DNA of 64,000 nt from Mesodorylaimus sp. YZB2_4 (Eukaryota; Nematoda; Enoplea; Dorylaimida; Dorylaimidae): the NCBI GenBank assembly GCA_030248295.1, contig JASANH010000720.1, positions 304,014 through 368,013 on the forward strand, written 5' to 3'. The stretch's first letter is position 1; each line of letters starts with the position of its first letter. The notes under the pieces were generated by a model. It made no database searches. It was not told where the DNA came from and saw only the letters and a list, made by a program, of their open reading frames with translations. Position numbers and translations under genes: made by a program. This document shows, in pieces, positions 1 through 11,412 of this stretch.

Positions 1-3000
1 GCTCACACTATTCAATCAAGGAAACTTGCCCGTGATAATAGGTGAAGACTTCAACGTCGCCCTTGATCCAGACCTGGAGAAGGATGGCGGAATTTAGGGG
101 TGTAAACGCCCAGTAGTCCGTTGTGTGAGGTACATACAGGCTGACTGGACACTGATGGATGTGTGGAGGGAACTCAATCCACTCACCAAACAGTTTACGC
201 GGTCGCAGTCACGGCCGCACGCGAAATGTCGTCTAGATCACTGGCTGACTTCAGCTGATCTGTTTGGGCAAAAAATCGAGTCCAGGATAGTGCAGTCGGT
301 ACTTACTGACCGTAAAACAGTCTCCTTTCGGGATTCATGGACCATATTTCCGCTCCCGGGGCCCTGGCATATGGCGATTCAATACGATGGTAATTCAGCA
401 GGAACAATATAAGCTGATGATGGAGGCCTGTGTGCAAAACGTTTTAGCCGAGACAAGGGAATGGAACCCGAGGGACAAGTGGGACTAACTAAAAATGCGC
501 GTTCCGGATCAATCAATCCAGTACTGTGCGCAGTTGCAGTCACTTAGAACGCGAAGGAAATTATTGTTATTCAAAGGGGTTGACGCCTTTGAATCAAGGA
601 GTGATCAACTCAGTCCACCTGACTGTGAGGCACTACTTCGAATTAAGAATAAATTGGAGGCCTTATTGGAAGATGATGCCCATTCTCTCGAAGGTGCGGT
701 GGCTCGCCTACGGTGAGAAACCAACAAGATACTTTCTGGGCCTCGAAAAACGGAACTCAATCCGGAAGTGCATCTCCAAGGTCGTCCTGAGCAATGGACA
801 GGAGAGTTCAGACGCTATGACGATTTTAACTATGCTTCAAAGCCATTTTTCACGGATTTACGAGGCGGAGGGCACTGACCCAGAGCTTCTGGATTCATGG
901 TTTGACCGCATCAGCCCTGTTGACCCTCGTAAGCTTTCCAATGACGGCAGGTTGTCTCTGGAAGCTCCGCTTCAACAGCTGGAATGTTCTGAGGCGGTGA
1001 GCGGGATGACGGGTGGTAAAACGCCTGGTCGCGACGGACTCCCTGTCGAGTGGAAACAGCATTATGGCCTCTTATACGGGACCCCTTTTCAAGTATGATG
1101 GACGAGGTGTTTAGGAAGAATGGAATGTCGGTCTCGCAGAAACAGGGTGTAATTACATTGATTCCGAAACCCGAGAAGGACCCAGCGCAGCTTGCAAGCT
1201 GGCGACCGATAACGCTCTTGAACGTGGACTACAAAATATTCGCCAAGGCCCTAGCCAGTCGCCTAAAGAAACGTTCGCCATCCCTGATTCACCCCAATCA
1301 GACTGGGTTCATGGCTGGAAGGTATATAGGCGAAATATTAGGGTCTTACTCGACATCATTAGATACTTTGCACGCGGATCCTAAAGCGTCTGGGCTGCTA
1401 ATGTCTCTGGATTATGAGAGACCTTTGACACGATTAGCTGGGCATTCATGCTACGAGCTATGAAGCACAAGAATTTCGGGCCAAATATCATTGCTCCGGT
1501 GGAAACACTGTATAAGGGTGTTAGTAGCGAGGTAATCAACAACGGGTTTGTATCAGAACGAGTTCCGCTCGGTAGGGGCATCCGCCAGGGGGCCCACTTA
1601 GCCCATATCTCTTAATTCTGGCAGTCGATTATCTGACGACGGCACTTGAAACATGCCCGATAGTCCAAGGTATCACTGTTCATGGGACCAAGTACCCATG
1701 TAGCCAACTCGCGTATGACACGACTTTGGTATTAGCGGATACAGCGTCGGCCAACGCGGCCCTAGAGGTTATTGACGTTTTCGGAGCTGTCTCATGTCTC
1801 AAACTCAATCGTACAAAAACCGAGCTTCTTGGCCTCGGCCCTCGACCAATGACAGTGGTCCCTCCTACCGGGCTCCGTCTAGTTACAATCACCCGCATAT
1901 TGGGTATAATTTTCGCGTATGATCCAACGCCTATGATGATACAGAATTTCCAGGACGAATTGACCAAACTAAGCAAAACGGTTGAAGACTGGGGTCAGTG
2001 CCACTTGACGTTGCCAGGCAAAGTCCTCGTGTGGAAGCAACTTTTGGGGTCACAGTACGCGATGATGAACGTGCCAACCCCTGAAGACGCGATGGGAACT
2101 CTGCGGAAGCTGATCCGGACTTTTCTATGGGACGGTAGTCCACCTAAGGTCAAGCAAGACGTATTGGTTCAACCGCTGAGCGTGGGCGGGATAAAGGCCC
2201 CTGACGCGTTGTCAGTTTGAGGCTGTTTTGGCTAAAACGGCTTATTGGAGCACAGAGGCACTTTGGACAAAGATCGGATTCCACCCAGTCAATCGAGTTA
2301 GGGGAATTGAGTTTCTGCTGCGCTGCAACTTCACGCTTCACTGCCTTTTTATGCTAGGATTCTTGAGACGTATAAATGGATAAGGAATTCGCCAATCTGC
2401 TTTGTCGATAGCCCAGAGAATCTAGGAGCGCAGCTCCTTTGTAACAACCGATTTGTGCTGATAGAGGGCAAGAGCGTATACTTACCATGACTCAAGGTCG
2501 GATCACTGCATGGTTTGATGGAAACGGGCAACCGCGAGATTGGCTGCCCTCTCCAGACTGGTAGGAAATCAGCTACCATATTTCCGATATCGACAAATTA
2601 TTTCTGCGACGCCTACCGAATGGAAGAGAATGACGCCCAGGGTAGCAGGGGTTGACCCAGTGCCTGTCGACCTGACCCCGCGAGCAGTCAGCAGTGCGGA
2701 AAAACGGTATATCGCCAGCAGAGGAGTCTTAGCTGCAGGGCAAGTGCGATGGTGCTTTTTGCACCCAACGGTCACTGATTGGCCATGGGACCAGATATGG
2801 CGTCTTCCCGCAGAACTTGCAGTGCCAAATAAGTTGAGGGCATTCCAGTTCAAGTTACTGCATCGGACCCTTCCAGCGCCAGCGAAACTTTTCCGTTGGG
2901 GACTGCGAGGCACGCCTGAATGCTATGCTTGTGGCGCTGATTCAGACACAATCGAGCATATGCTGGTCAGCTGCCGTTGGTCGGAAAACATATGGCGTGA

Positions 3001-3295
3001 AGTTATACGGCGTTTTGCGCAAAAGGAGCAGGTTCAGCTGGAATGGTCCGCAGAAAACGTGCAGTTAGGCTTTGTTCATCCCAGTATTGAACCAAATACT
3101 CGACAGCGCTTGAATACGATTGTTCTCTTGGCGAAGCACTTTATGTTCACGCAAAGAAGGCAGGAACTCTTTGTTACCCTTCCACCAGTTATGATCAGCC
3201 TGATGCTGAGGCGGTACTTGCTACAGCAGTGGCACGTAACAGTAGCACTTGGACGACAAGTCCCGTTTGAAACTCTGTGGTCTCAATATCTATGA
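1..3295 (+). mobile_element. Decayed L1/Tx1-like non-LTR retrotransposon (LINE), 5' cut by window edge
   Basis: The first bases, read in frame 2, give the C-terminal part of an apurinic-type endonuclease with a GEDFN block, close to the usual GGDFN. Reverse transcriptase pieces follow in shifting frames. GEKPTRYFLGLEKR (about 712-757) is typical of L1/Tx1-clade elements. GKTPGRDGLP, an LIPKPEKD...WRPITLLN block (about 1150-1220), an NQTGFMAGRY block (about 1300) and a C-terminal zf-RVT-like block with ECYACGADSDTIEHML (about 2920-2965) come in the expected order. The catalytic YADD region near 1705-1730 reads LAYDTTLVL, so the Asp pair is damaged. Frameshifts and stops (109, 1390-1460, 1590-1620, 2220) make this a dead copy. 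The last reading frame ends at 3295; an A-rich stretch at 3385-3415 may be the 3' end. Confidence 0.85.
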
Positions 3296-3944
3296 TATCT
3301 ACTGTATGTGTGCGAATGGTATCCCTTTTGTGGCTGGTATCTCCTCGTACTTGCACCTACTCACACACTACTTTACGATAATATTAAAAGAAACCATCAA
3401 AAAAAAGATTGATAGTACTTTCTTTGTTCATCCTGCTACGCATCAACCTAGGTCCTTTTCAATGTATGTCTCACCCATAAGAGTGATAGATTTCAAAGCG
3501 TCAAGCTACTACACGTAAGGATGGGTTTTTGTCACAGAGCGTTAACAGCAGGTACATATCTCTATTTGAAACGTAGAAACATAGATAGGGAGGGTAAGGA
3601 GAGTCATACATTGGTGCTAGTGTGCCAGCACAGAGAGTCCTATTTCGCAAATGATCCTGGTGGAGATAAGAATTTGATTGATAGGAAAAGAGCCACAGAC
3701 GACTGACCAATTTGGCCTCCTATTGCACAAAAGAATATGCGCGTTCGTGAAACGAGTTATCCAGGGCCTGGCTAATAAAAGCAGTTCCGTTTCATTCCGA
3801 TTGCCAACACCAAAAGAAGAGTACATTGTGCGCAATAACAGACCTCCTTTGTTAAAACCCGTTATTACAACTCACCTAACGATACGATGTATACTGTACA
3901 TGTGTGAAATTCGCAAAAACAGAAAATGTGCTCAGCACATATAA
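3296..3944. other. Intergenic, LINE 3' flank and 3' flank of the Patched-like gene
   Basis: No convincing coding exon was seen on either strand. It holds the probable LINE 3' UTR with an A-rich patch near 3385-3415. The rest is unannotatable sequence downstream of the minus-strand Patched-like gene. Confidence 0.5.
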
Positions 3945-6900
3945 TTATCGAAAAAATGAACAAGTCTTTTTCCCGTTCTTGATAACTCGAGCTTTTCTCA
4001 CAGGCGGAAATTGGCGATCGTAAAGTGACATCATGACTGGCATGAATACAAGGCCATGCAGTAAACCAACTGCCACAACCAAGACAATGGTGCGGAAAAA
4101 TGTTTGGATCATGTAACCTCTGACGAAGACCAATGGGATACTTCCAACCAATGTGCCTAATCCGCCTTGCAATATCGGCCATCCGATTGTGCCCAAAGTG
4201 TAAGCCAATTTTTGTTCCATGCTCGTCGCTCCGTGTTCGATTGATCGTTGATAACAAAAGCACATTCGGGCAGTATAGTAGACTGAAAACCCGATGGTCA
4301 TCAGGAGGCACGCCATGAGCACAGGATCCAGATCAGCGCCCCAGGAGTTCAAGCCGGCGATGACACCCAAGTCGACCGATAGGGAGCTGAAACAAATGAA
4401 AAACATGCTGGCCGCATCGGGCATAAGCAGACTAGTAACCAGGGCGATCATCAGCGAGGCGATTCCCATCGTCTGCAAAGTCGTGCTGGCCAGAGTCAGC
4501 CGCTGATCGAGATACGTGTTTCGGAAAAAATAATCCTGCACTATGGCCCCGTAATCGCTGTAGTTGGCGCACACGCCGCGCCACAACAACATCACTTGGA
4601 CACTGTCGTCCCAGGTGTCAACGTTCTGATAATAGGTTGAGAAACGGAACGATTCCAAAATTAGTTTTCCACTCTCATTGTAACTGAATCTCATGTCGTT
4701 GATGAATTTCTTATTTTGTGAACTACTCAACAAGAAAGCGTCCAAATATTCGTAGAAATCTGAGCCTCCATCGGGATCAAAATCGGACACCATCGCCGCT
4801 CGGAAATCTAAGTAGTCACGCAGCCACAAGGTGGTGGCGTCTTTTGAATTCCGCGGCATGTATTTCGGCGCGTTTTCGAAAGCTTTGATGAAGTCCAAAA
4901 ATCTATCAATTTCTCCAGGCTGACGAAAATCTGGCGCTTTCGAGACTATAACGTTACCAATTTGAGTTTTCATTGCATATCTAAAATACAGTCTTTTGTT
5001 TTACAGAGTTGTTACGACTCACTTGGTGGGTGGCGAGTTTTTTTGTTTTTATATGTGGCCTTAACGATTTAAGTGTTTAGTCCCTTTTACACATCAGCGC
5101 TCGAAGCAATGCGTTGATTGACTACTGACCATTCCTACCTTCCAACTGTCAATCATTAGCCCCATACAGTATTATCTCTTTTTTGTTTTTTTTAATGTTT
5201 ATACTATTTTTCAATTTTTCTTTTTCTTTCTTGGTTTATCTCCTCCTCACTGTACGCATTTTTTACTCACGCAACGACAACACACTGCAAAACGACGACT
5301 TCGCAAAGTGCTCCTTGTACCCACTATGCGGTAAGATGTACTGTATCTCGCTCTTTCTTTCAAAACTTTTAGCCGTCTCAGCAGTGGTTTCCGCATGCCA
5401 ACTATCTCATTTTCCTCTTCGTAATCTACCCTCACACCATATGCATCTCTGTGCTCATTGAACTAAAGTTTTCAACTGAGGTGATGAACTTGTTGGACAA
5501 ACCTATGATCCAAAAAACTCTTTTTCCAGCCCCCCAACGTAATGAACGTGATGAACATAGATTATTCTATGTTGCACTGCAAAACTGGGCTTTCTAGCGA
5601 GTCGTCTAGCGAAAAACGAAAAATCTCTAAGAATCTCCCAGTCCACTCTGCCTAATACTGCTTCTCAGGTAAACGCGAAAAATTACCACTTATAACCAGT
5701 GAACAGACCAAACCGTCAAATTGAACTGTACAAAACTAAAACTTGTGATTTGTTTCTAGGTGCAAAAGAGATCTTTCTGTAAAATATCAGATCCGTCTGG
5801 CCGACAGGTCAGCCATGGGCAGCGCCCTGTCCAGCCGATTTTCGAATTCTTGTATGGTTAGGAGTCTGAGCGTTGAGAAAAACACACAGGGCTCTTTCCA
5901 AACACGGTGTCCCCATAAAATTTGTAGGAAAATACAGTATTGCAACATACAACATATTCATACATCTTTATGTTCCTGCAAACTTCTACCAGCCAGTGAC
6001 TTACCATCTGCAACTGTTGTCGTATCAAGATCTAACTCAGTGAGTGAGTGAGTAACTCAGTGTTTTAGCTTCAAAATCAAAGGTATTTTGAAAATTTCAA
6101 AGTGAGCCTATCTTAAGCCCAAAGTACAGTTCGATGCGATGCGTCTGATAAGCGCGGGATGCGACACTTTTGGGTGAACTGACGATGTAAAAAGGTACAT
6201 CGCGTTTCAAGCTTATTTCACGCATCGCATCGAACTATATCGAACTACTGTAGCTGTTAAGATATTAAATTTAAGACTACTAATGTAGACGGTGCGAAAT
6301 AGTGAGCAGTCTTAGCCAATCAGAATCTAGCATCCTAGTCGTTCTGACTGGTTGGAAACAGTGCTTCCGATTTCCGCCTCTTTTCCAGCTCGATATATAG
6401 AAAAGCATACTTTTCTGTCAACGCGAAAAATTCTTGCATCGGCGAATCATCATAAATAATTTTTTGCAAAGTAATATTTGTTTCCAATTTTGAGGCCCCA
6501 TACGTGCTGAGAACAAGGTACGTTACAAAAGTTAATGTAATTATTATTCGAGCTGCTGGTTTCGAAATAATTGATGAATAATGTACTCGAAAAAACTCTT
6601 CGACCATTCTCTCCGGGGATTTGCATTCGTTAGTCGGTAGATCGCTATCATGGCTATGGTCGTCAGATTGAAACGTGTAACTAAAATTTTTCTCCGATTC
6701 AGTGGATCCAACTTGCGATGGTTGAAGATTTTGAGTACCCCGTTTGTGGTGGTTTTCATTTCGTCGACAAACTATTTTTTCCAGTCGTTTTACGAACCGA
6801 TTCTCATTCCAACCGCTTTCGTTCAAATAAACCAAAGCGCCAGAAAAAAACGTCAATTGGAAAATAAATCGAAAGGATAGCGCGATGCAAGTGAACAGGC

Positions 6901-8236
6901 AGAAATCGGAAATGGCTGGACTCTCTGACAAGCAACCGACGGCGAAACACAAAATGTCATTTATGGATGTGATTGTTAAACTCGGCCCAGCATCCATGAA
7001 TGAACGGGCTAGGCGCTCTCGTGGTGGCAAATGGTCGACTTCCATACGTCTCCAAGCCGACATCAAAAGAAAGTCATTGTCAATCCCCACGCATAATGCC
7101 AAAAATGGCATAATAATTACAACAAAATTGAAGGACACACCGCACAAGAATAGAATGGCAAACGAAGAAACCAAGGATAGACCGATTGTGAGCACACCCA
7201 AAATGGCCTCAATTATCCCCAAAACTGGTGCTCTGGCATAATACGAAGATAAAATTGTGAAAATGGTTACTAAAACTATAGTCAATCCTATGAATGGTAG
7301 AAGACGCTGTTTCATAACTGCGACTTCATCGTTTTGAATCCATTCGCTGTTTAAATAATATTTCAAATCATTCGTCTTATCTGGTGATCGATACGAGTAC
7401 ACAAAATCTGATAATTGTTTCATGCATTGCCTAGCTTCGAATTCTCGAGTTTCGATTGAATCAAACTGGAAATCTAATTTCAGAGCAATCGTAGCTGCTG
7501 ACAATAACTCTTGCGTCGTCTCGTTTACTCGAGCTCCGAAAATGATTTGGCCCCAATTGATCGGGTTATTCCAAATGTACATGACTGGGAATGTTAATTT
7601 GATTCGTGATTCTTCTGATTTCTTTTCATTTTTGCTATCCCGGCTATATGAGTAATTGAGCGCGCTATATATGGACTGGATGTGTTTGTCCCACTGCTGG
7701 CATCGATAGTCAGAGCTGTCCCCATCGCAGAAGTCAGGGTTGTATCGTAAACTAATCAAGCTTTCCTTCCCATTCTCTGATACTCGCTTGACTTGACAAG
7801 TGAAATTGTGGAAGAGATAATTGGCGAACTGTTGCATGGCCGCCCAAGTTTCCAAAGTCATCACATTCGATTGGTTCGGGTAAGCCATTAGAACAAACAC
7901 CCAAGGGTTTTCGCGGGGTGTCTTTTTGCCAGATTGCAATACATAATCGTAGGTTTTTAAACCTGCGCCGCTGGTGTTCTGCAGGTTGTCGGGTACGGTC
8001 AGCGGTTGAGCCAAGGAGAAGTCGTTAAAAATGCGTAATTCATTGCGCGATGGGGCGTTGAATGGTGTAAATAATAAAATGACATTATCATCGTAATCGA
8101 TCAGAAATATGGCTGGCGCCAAAAATATGGTGATCAGGAGAGGTGCAAGAAAAAATATAGTTGGGTGGCTGCCCACCAAATGACCATAGCGACAAAAACA
8201 TTTAGTCAAGAGGCGTTTCAAACGTTTAGATCCCAT
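3945..8236 (-). CDS. Patched-related (PTR/PTCHD-type) multipass membrane protein
   Basis: Two exons, 8236-6411 and 4980-3945, join in frame across a 1.4-kb intron (donor GTATGC at 6410, acceptor TTTTAG at 4981). They give 953 aa, usual for this family. TM1 (about residues 25-48) is followed by a large extracellular loop, a sterol-sensing-type membrane block (about 325-470) with the TM4 signature GIDNDFLLMSAW, a cytosolic linker, a second loop, and a second membrane block with LDPVLMACLLMTIGFSV (TM10 region). Patched/Dispatched relatives are RND-superfamily proteins thought to move lipids or sterols using ion gradients sensed by TM4 and TM10 acids. Here the TM10 position normally Asp in GFSVD is Tyr (codon 4280-4278). 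The intron carries a MITE at 6127-6250. The start was chosen as the first ATG ahead of the conserved N-terminal membrane segment. The substrate is unknown. Confidence 0.9.
6127..6250. mobile_element. Candidate 124-bp MITE with TA target duplication
   Basis: It lies in the Patched-like intron. The left end starts CAGTTCGATGCGATGCG after TA (6125-6126). The right side carries the inverse CGCATCGCATCGAACT (6222-6237) and ends ATCGAACTACTG before TA (6251-6252). There is no coding capacity. The TA flanks suggest mobilisation by a Tc1/mariner transposase, which is an inference. Confidence 0.55.
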
Positions 8237-9300
8237 AGCATACGAATGTGACTGCAGAAAGAAGGGGCGCGATTACGATACCGACTTACTCAATCAGGAG
8301 CTTGGTAGTAGTGGCCGTCTAAGTCCGGTTTTTCACTGTCCTGAAAGTGGGGCGAGAAAAGGCAAAGCGAGGTTGTACAAGAGAGAAAAGTGTGGAATGC
8401 CGACACCAAAAACAAGACAGTTCCGTCTCAAATACTTTCGCAGACCAAAATTGTTAATCCGGTTTTTCCAAAGCCTCATCAATTGCGCTAGCCAGAGACG
8501 TCGCTCATCCTAAGTCAAGATCGACCCGCACTTTTCGCGCGAGTCATTCGTTTTGTCTCGAAAGTAAAAATAGGAGGCGGATGGGTCCAGCATCCGGCAA
8601 AGTGAAGTAGAAGCTTTCGTTTTGGTTGATAAAAATTCAGCAATAAAAAAAATAATGTATGTACTGTAGTGTAGACTATTGATATAGACTTTTCAGTGTC
8701 AGAAAAGCACTAAAGTAGGAAAAAAATGATGTTTTTCACAGTAGTTGCACGCAGACAAAATGGTGGTGGGCCGGGACTACAAATTCATTGAAGGGCAGTG
8801 TGGGTGTTAAGAAATTTTAGTCGCGCGAGCGAAGTGACTTCAGTCGCAGGACACACACAAAAGGACGACATTCCGGGACATTTTCTTGTTGGTCGTGGAG
8901 GCGTGCTCTTGTGAGTGAGATAATGGCGTAAATATGGACCGAATAATTCCCTGCTGGCCAAACTAGTTACCGATGCCCTAATTGGGGAAATAGTATAGTG
9001 TTTACTGACTGCCTTCCTGGTGTGCTATTATAGCAGCTCGACTTTGTTCAGGCTAATTAGGGTAGCCGGAGATGTGGACAAATTTTTCTGGTGGGAGTAA
9101 AACCTGACGCTGGAGCATTCCGTTGGAGGCAAAAAGGAGGGAGAAGGAAGCATGCTGGTAAGATGCATAGAAAGCGGTGGGCCATGAATACTCATACGGT
9201 AATTTTGATTTTGTCGACGTCAGAATTCTTGGCTGACAGCATCAGTCGTTGTTGGGTAGATTTCAGCTCGTCTCAGGTCAGTTCGGCCAATTTCTATTAA
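8237..9300. other. Intergenic, upstream of the Patched-like gene
   Basis: 5' flank of the minus-strand Patched-like gene. I see no recognisable exon, RNA gene or full repeat. Short open frames here (for example 9091-9300) lack conserved features. Confidence 0.4.
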
Positions 9301-9690
9301 TTGCTTGTATCGATCCGCTATTGAATGAGTTCAAGGAGCGATAACCCATTCACTTGCTGGCCGCCTTTGCAGGCGACTGTCTACTTCTTATACCTGTGAA
9401 AAAATTTGAATACATGGCCCGTGACACTCAACCAGCGATCGACTTCCTCAGTTAAAAACTTTGAATGTTGGCCTGAATAATGTGAAAACGAAAGCAGTTT
9501 ACAGGCAGGCTACAACGTGGCTCATTGAAACACTCGCCTATCTCCAGTTAAATGGCCAGCCGATTGAAGTGGTCGATCAATACAAATACTCGGGCGCCCT
9601 TATTTCATATGACATGAAATTTTCTACTTATATCAGCAAAATCGTTCAGGATTCAGGATTGGGACCCGACGAAAGCACTGAAAGTTGATT
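9301..9690 (+). mobile_element. LINE reverse-transcriptase remnant
   Basis: Reads CIDPLLNEFKER near 9305-9340 and then a segment ending LNGQPIEVVDQYKYSGALI (about 9550-9605). The same order (SYIDPLLDEF, then a hydrophobic LGVLFS-like block) occurs in the LINE fragments at 24600, 16235 and 52790. It is truncated and frameshifted. Confidence 0.65.
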
Positions 9691-9919
9691 CAGTTATTTA
9701 AGTTTATTCACAGAATTCATGATTCTCGTTAGTATGTGAAAGTTCCACAGTCATTTTAATTTTTCATTAGTGCATTTATGGAATGGTCTTCCCTGCGATG
9801 TATCAATGTGCGATCGAACTGGAAAGTTACAGTGTCGGTGATGATTGATGTTACACGTTTCCCCCTTATTCTTTAGTCGACATTATTTTATTATGACTCG
9901 TTGACATATACTTGTACTG

Positions 9920-10250
9920 AAATCCTTGGCTCGCCCGAGGATAGAACTAGGGCTGACCAGAGGATGGCTCAAGCTACAGGAACCAACCCACGCAGTCCAC
10001 GGACACTTCTGGATGCTTTACTATCCCACCCTAGAAGGCCGAGTAGATTCACAACTCGGGGAGCAGCCGCACGTGCCGGTGACCCCGGCCGTCGAAGGGG
10101 TTCGGACGGACCTGAGCCCGAAGTGCTCAGAGAGCAAGTTCAGACCAGGAACTCTAGGCTAGTTTTCTACCGATGCCTGCAATCAGACCAGTCACTCGAC
10201 CTCGACCTCGACCTCGCTCTCGGTCTCGTCCTGACAAGGAGAGGCGGACC
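9920..10250. repeat. GC-rich repeat remnant ending in a CTCGAC hexamer run
   Basis: A GC-rich block, unlike its AT-rich surroundings, is open in two frames but has no recognisable domain. It ends with imperfect copies of CTCGAC/CTCGGT at about 10195-10232. It is probably an old retroelement end, but the family is unknown. Confidence 0.35.
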
Positions 10251-10260
10251 GGCTCCCTGA

Positions 10261-11412
10261 ACCAGTGCACTCATAGGCCAGAGGGGATAGTACATGCATA
10301 GTCCATGCCTATTACAGTACTGCGCTTTATTTTGTCAGTTTTTACTTGCCTTTCAGTTCTTGAGTGCAGTCTAACTGCTTCGCTGAAAGTGAAATCAATC
10401 AATCAATAAATCATTTGTCTCACCCTTTGGCATTACTGCAAGGGCTGGGTTGTTCTTGTTGGTACTTGTTCTAAAACCCTCCACTAGTTTGGTGACATTT
10501 TGTGTACCATAATGCGGGAATCAAAAGAAGGTACAGCAATGTGTTCGCGGGCCTGAAGGGTGGGGTGTCCGAAGGACAGCGGCATGGTAAACTGAGGTAT
10601 CTCGCTGAAGCACCCTACACTGCGAGCACGACCATATTGCTTTCTAGTCAAGGAGTCTGTGAGGTGATGGAATTTCAGACCGCAGCGACTTTTTCTATCT
10701 GGCACTCCAGTTCATCCTGCACTGTCACACTGCGCGATGTATCGACGGTAAGGTGGTTTTTAGCTCACGATCAGTTTGAAATGTAGGAAAGAAGGCCTCT
10801 AAGAAATTGTATTGCAGCATCCGATTTTCTCGGCTGGGATGCAGAGGGCAGAGCAGACACAAACTTGGGCTCTCGTCAAATCGAGATAGGATCGTGAGTC
10901 ACTTAGACTAATAAAATGGGAAAAATATAAACCTCTCGGCTAACAAATGACATAAACGCAATATTATTACAAATATGAATGACGTTTGATTTGCCATGAT
11001 TCATGCAATGGAAGGTGCCCGCATTGATTGCTGTTGCTGCGCCACTCACGCCGTGGATGAGATCATGATGTATGCAAAGTATAATGTGCATGTACGTAAG
11101 TAAGCCATGTAGCTCTTGTACTATTGGAATATTTGCAGGTGTGAAAAGGCTGTCGTATGCACAGTGCGCGCATCAATCCCGGAGGCACGGGTTCAAAGCT
11201 CACTGAAGCTTCAGGTTTTGTGCATGAATCTGGGCCGAAAATTACAGAGCCCCGTGGTATTCTAACTTTGTGCTGGAATAGATGACACTGGCAAGCAAAG
11301 GAATGCTTTGCTTTGCAAACTGTTACCACTGCTGCAGAATCCTGCAGGACGTCCTTCAAGTTTACTACGAGTACCAACTGGCCAGTACGTCATGTGCATT
11401 GCATATTTTCAG
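10261..11412. other. Unassigned stretch upstream of the CUB-protease exon
   Basis: The missing 5' exons of the CUB-trypsin gene should lie here or further left, but no frame shows a signal peptide or a first CUB half. A (CAAT)n run sits near 10393-10408. A tRNA-like B-box (GGGTTCAAAGC) near 11188 may mark a SINE remnant. Confidence 0.35.

Noticed and set aside
11286-11412. Open frame upstream of the first protease exon
   Set aside because: A strong acceptor (ATTTTCAG) ends at 11412 and the sequence before it has no CUB features.
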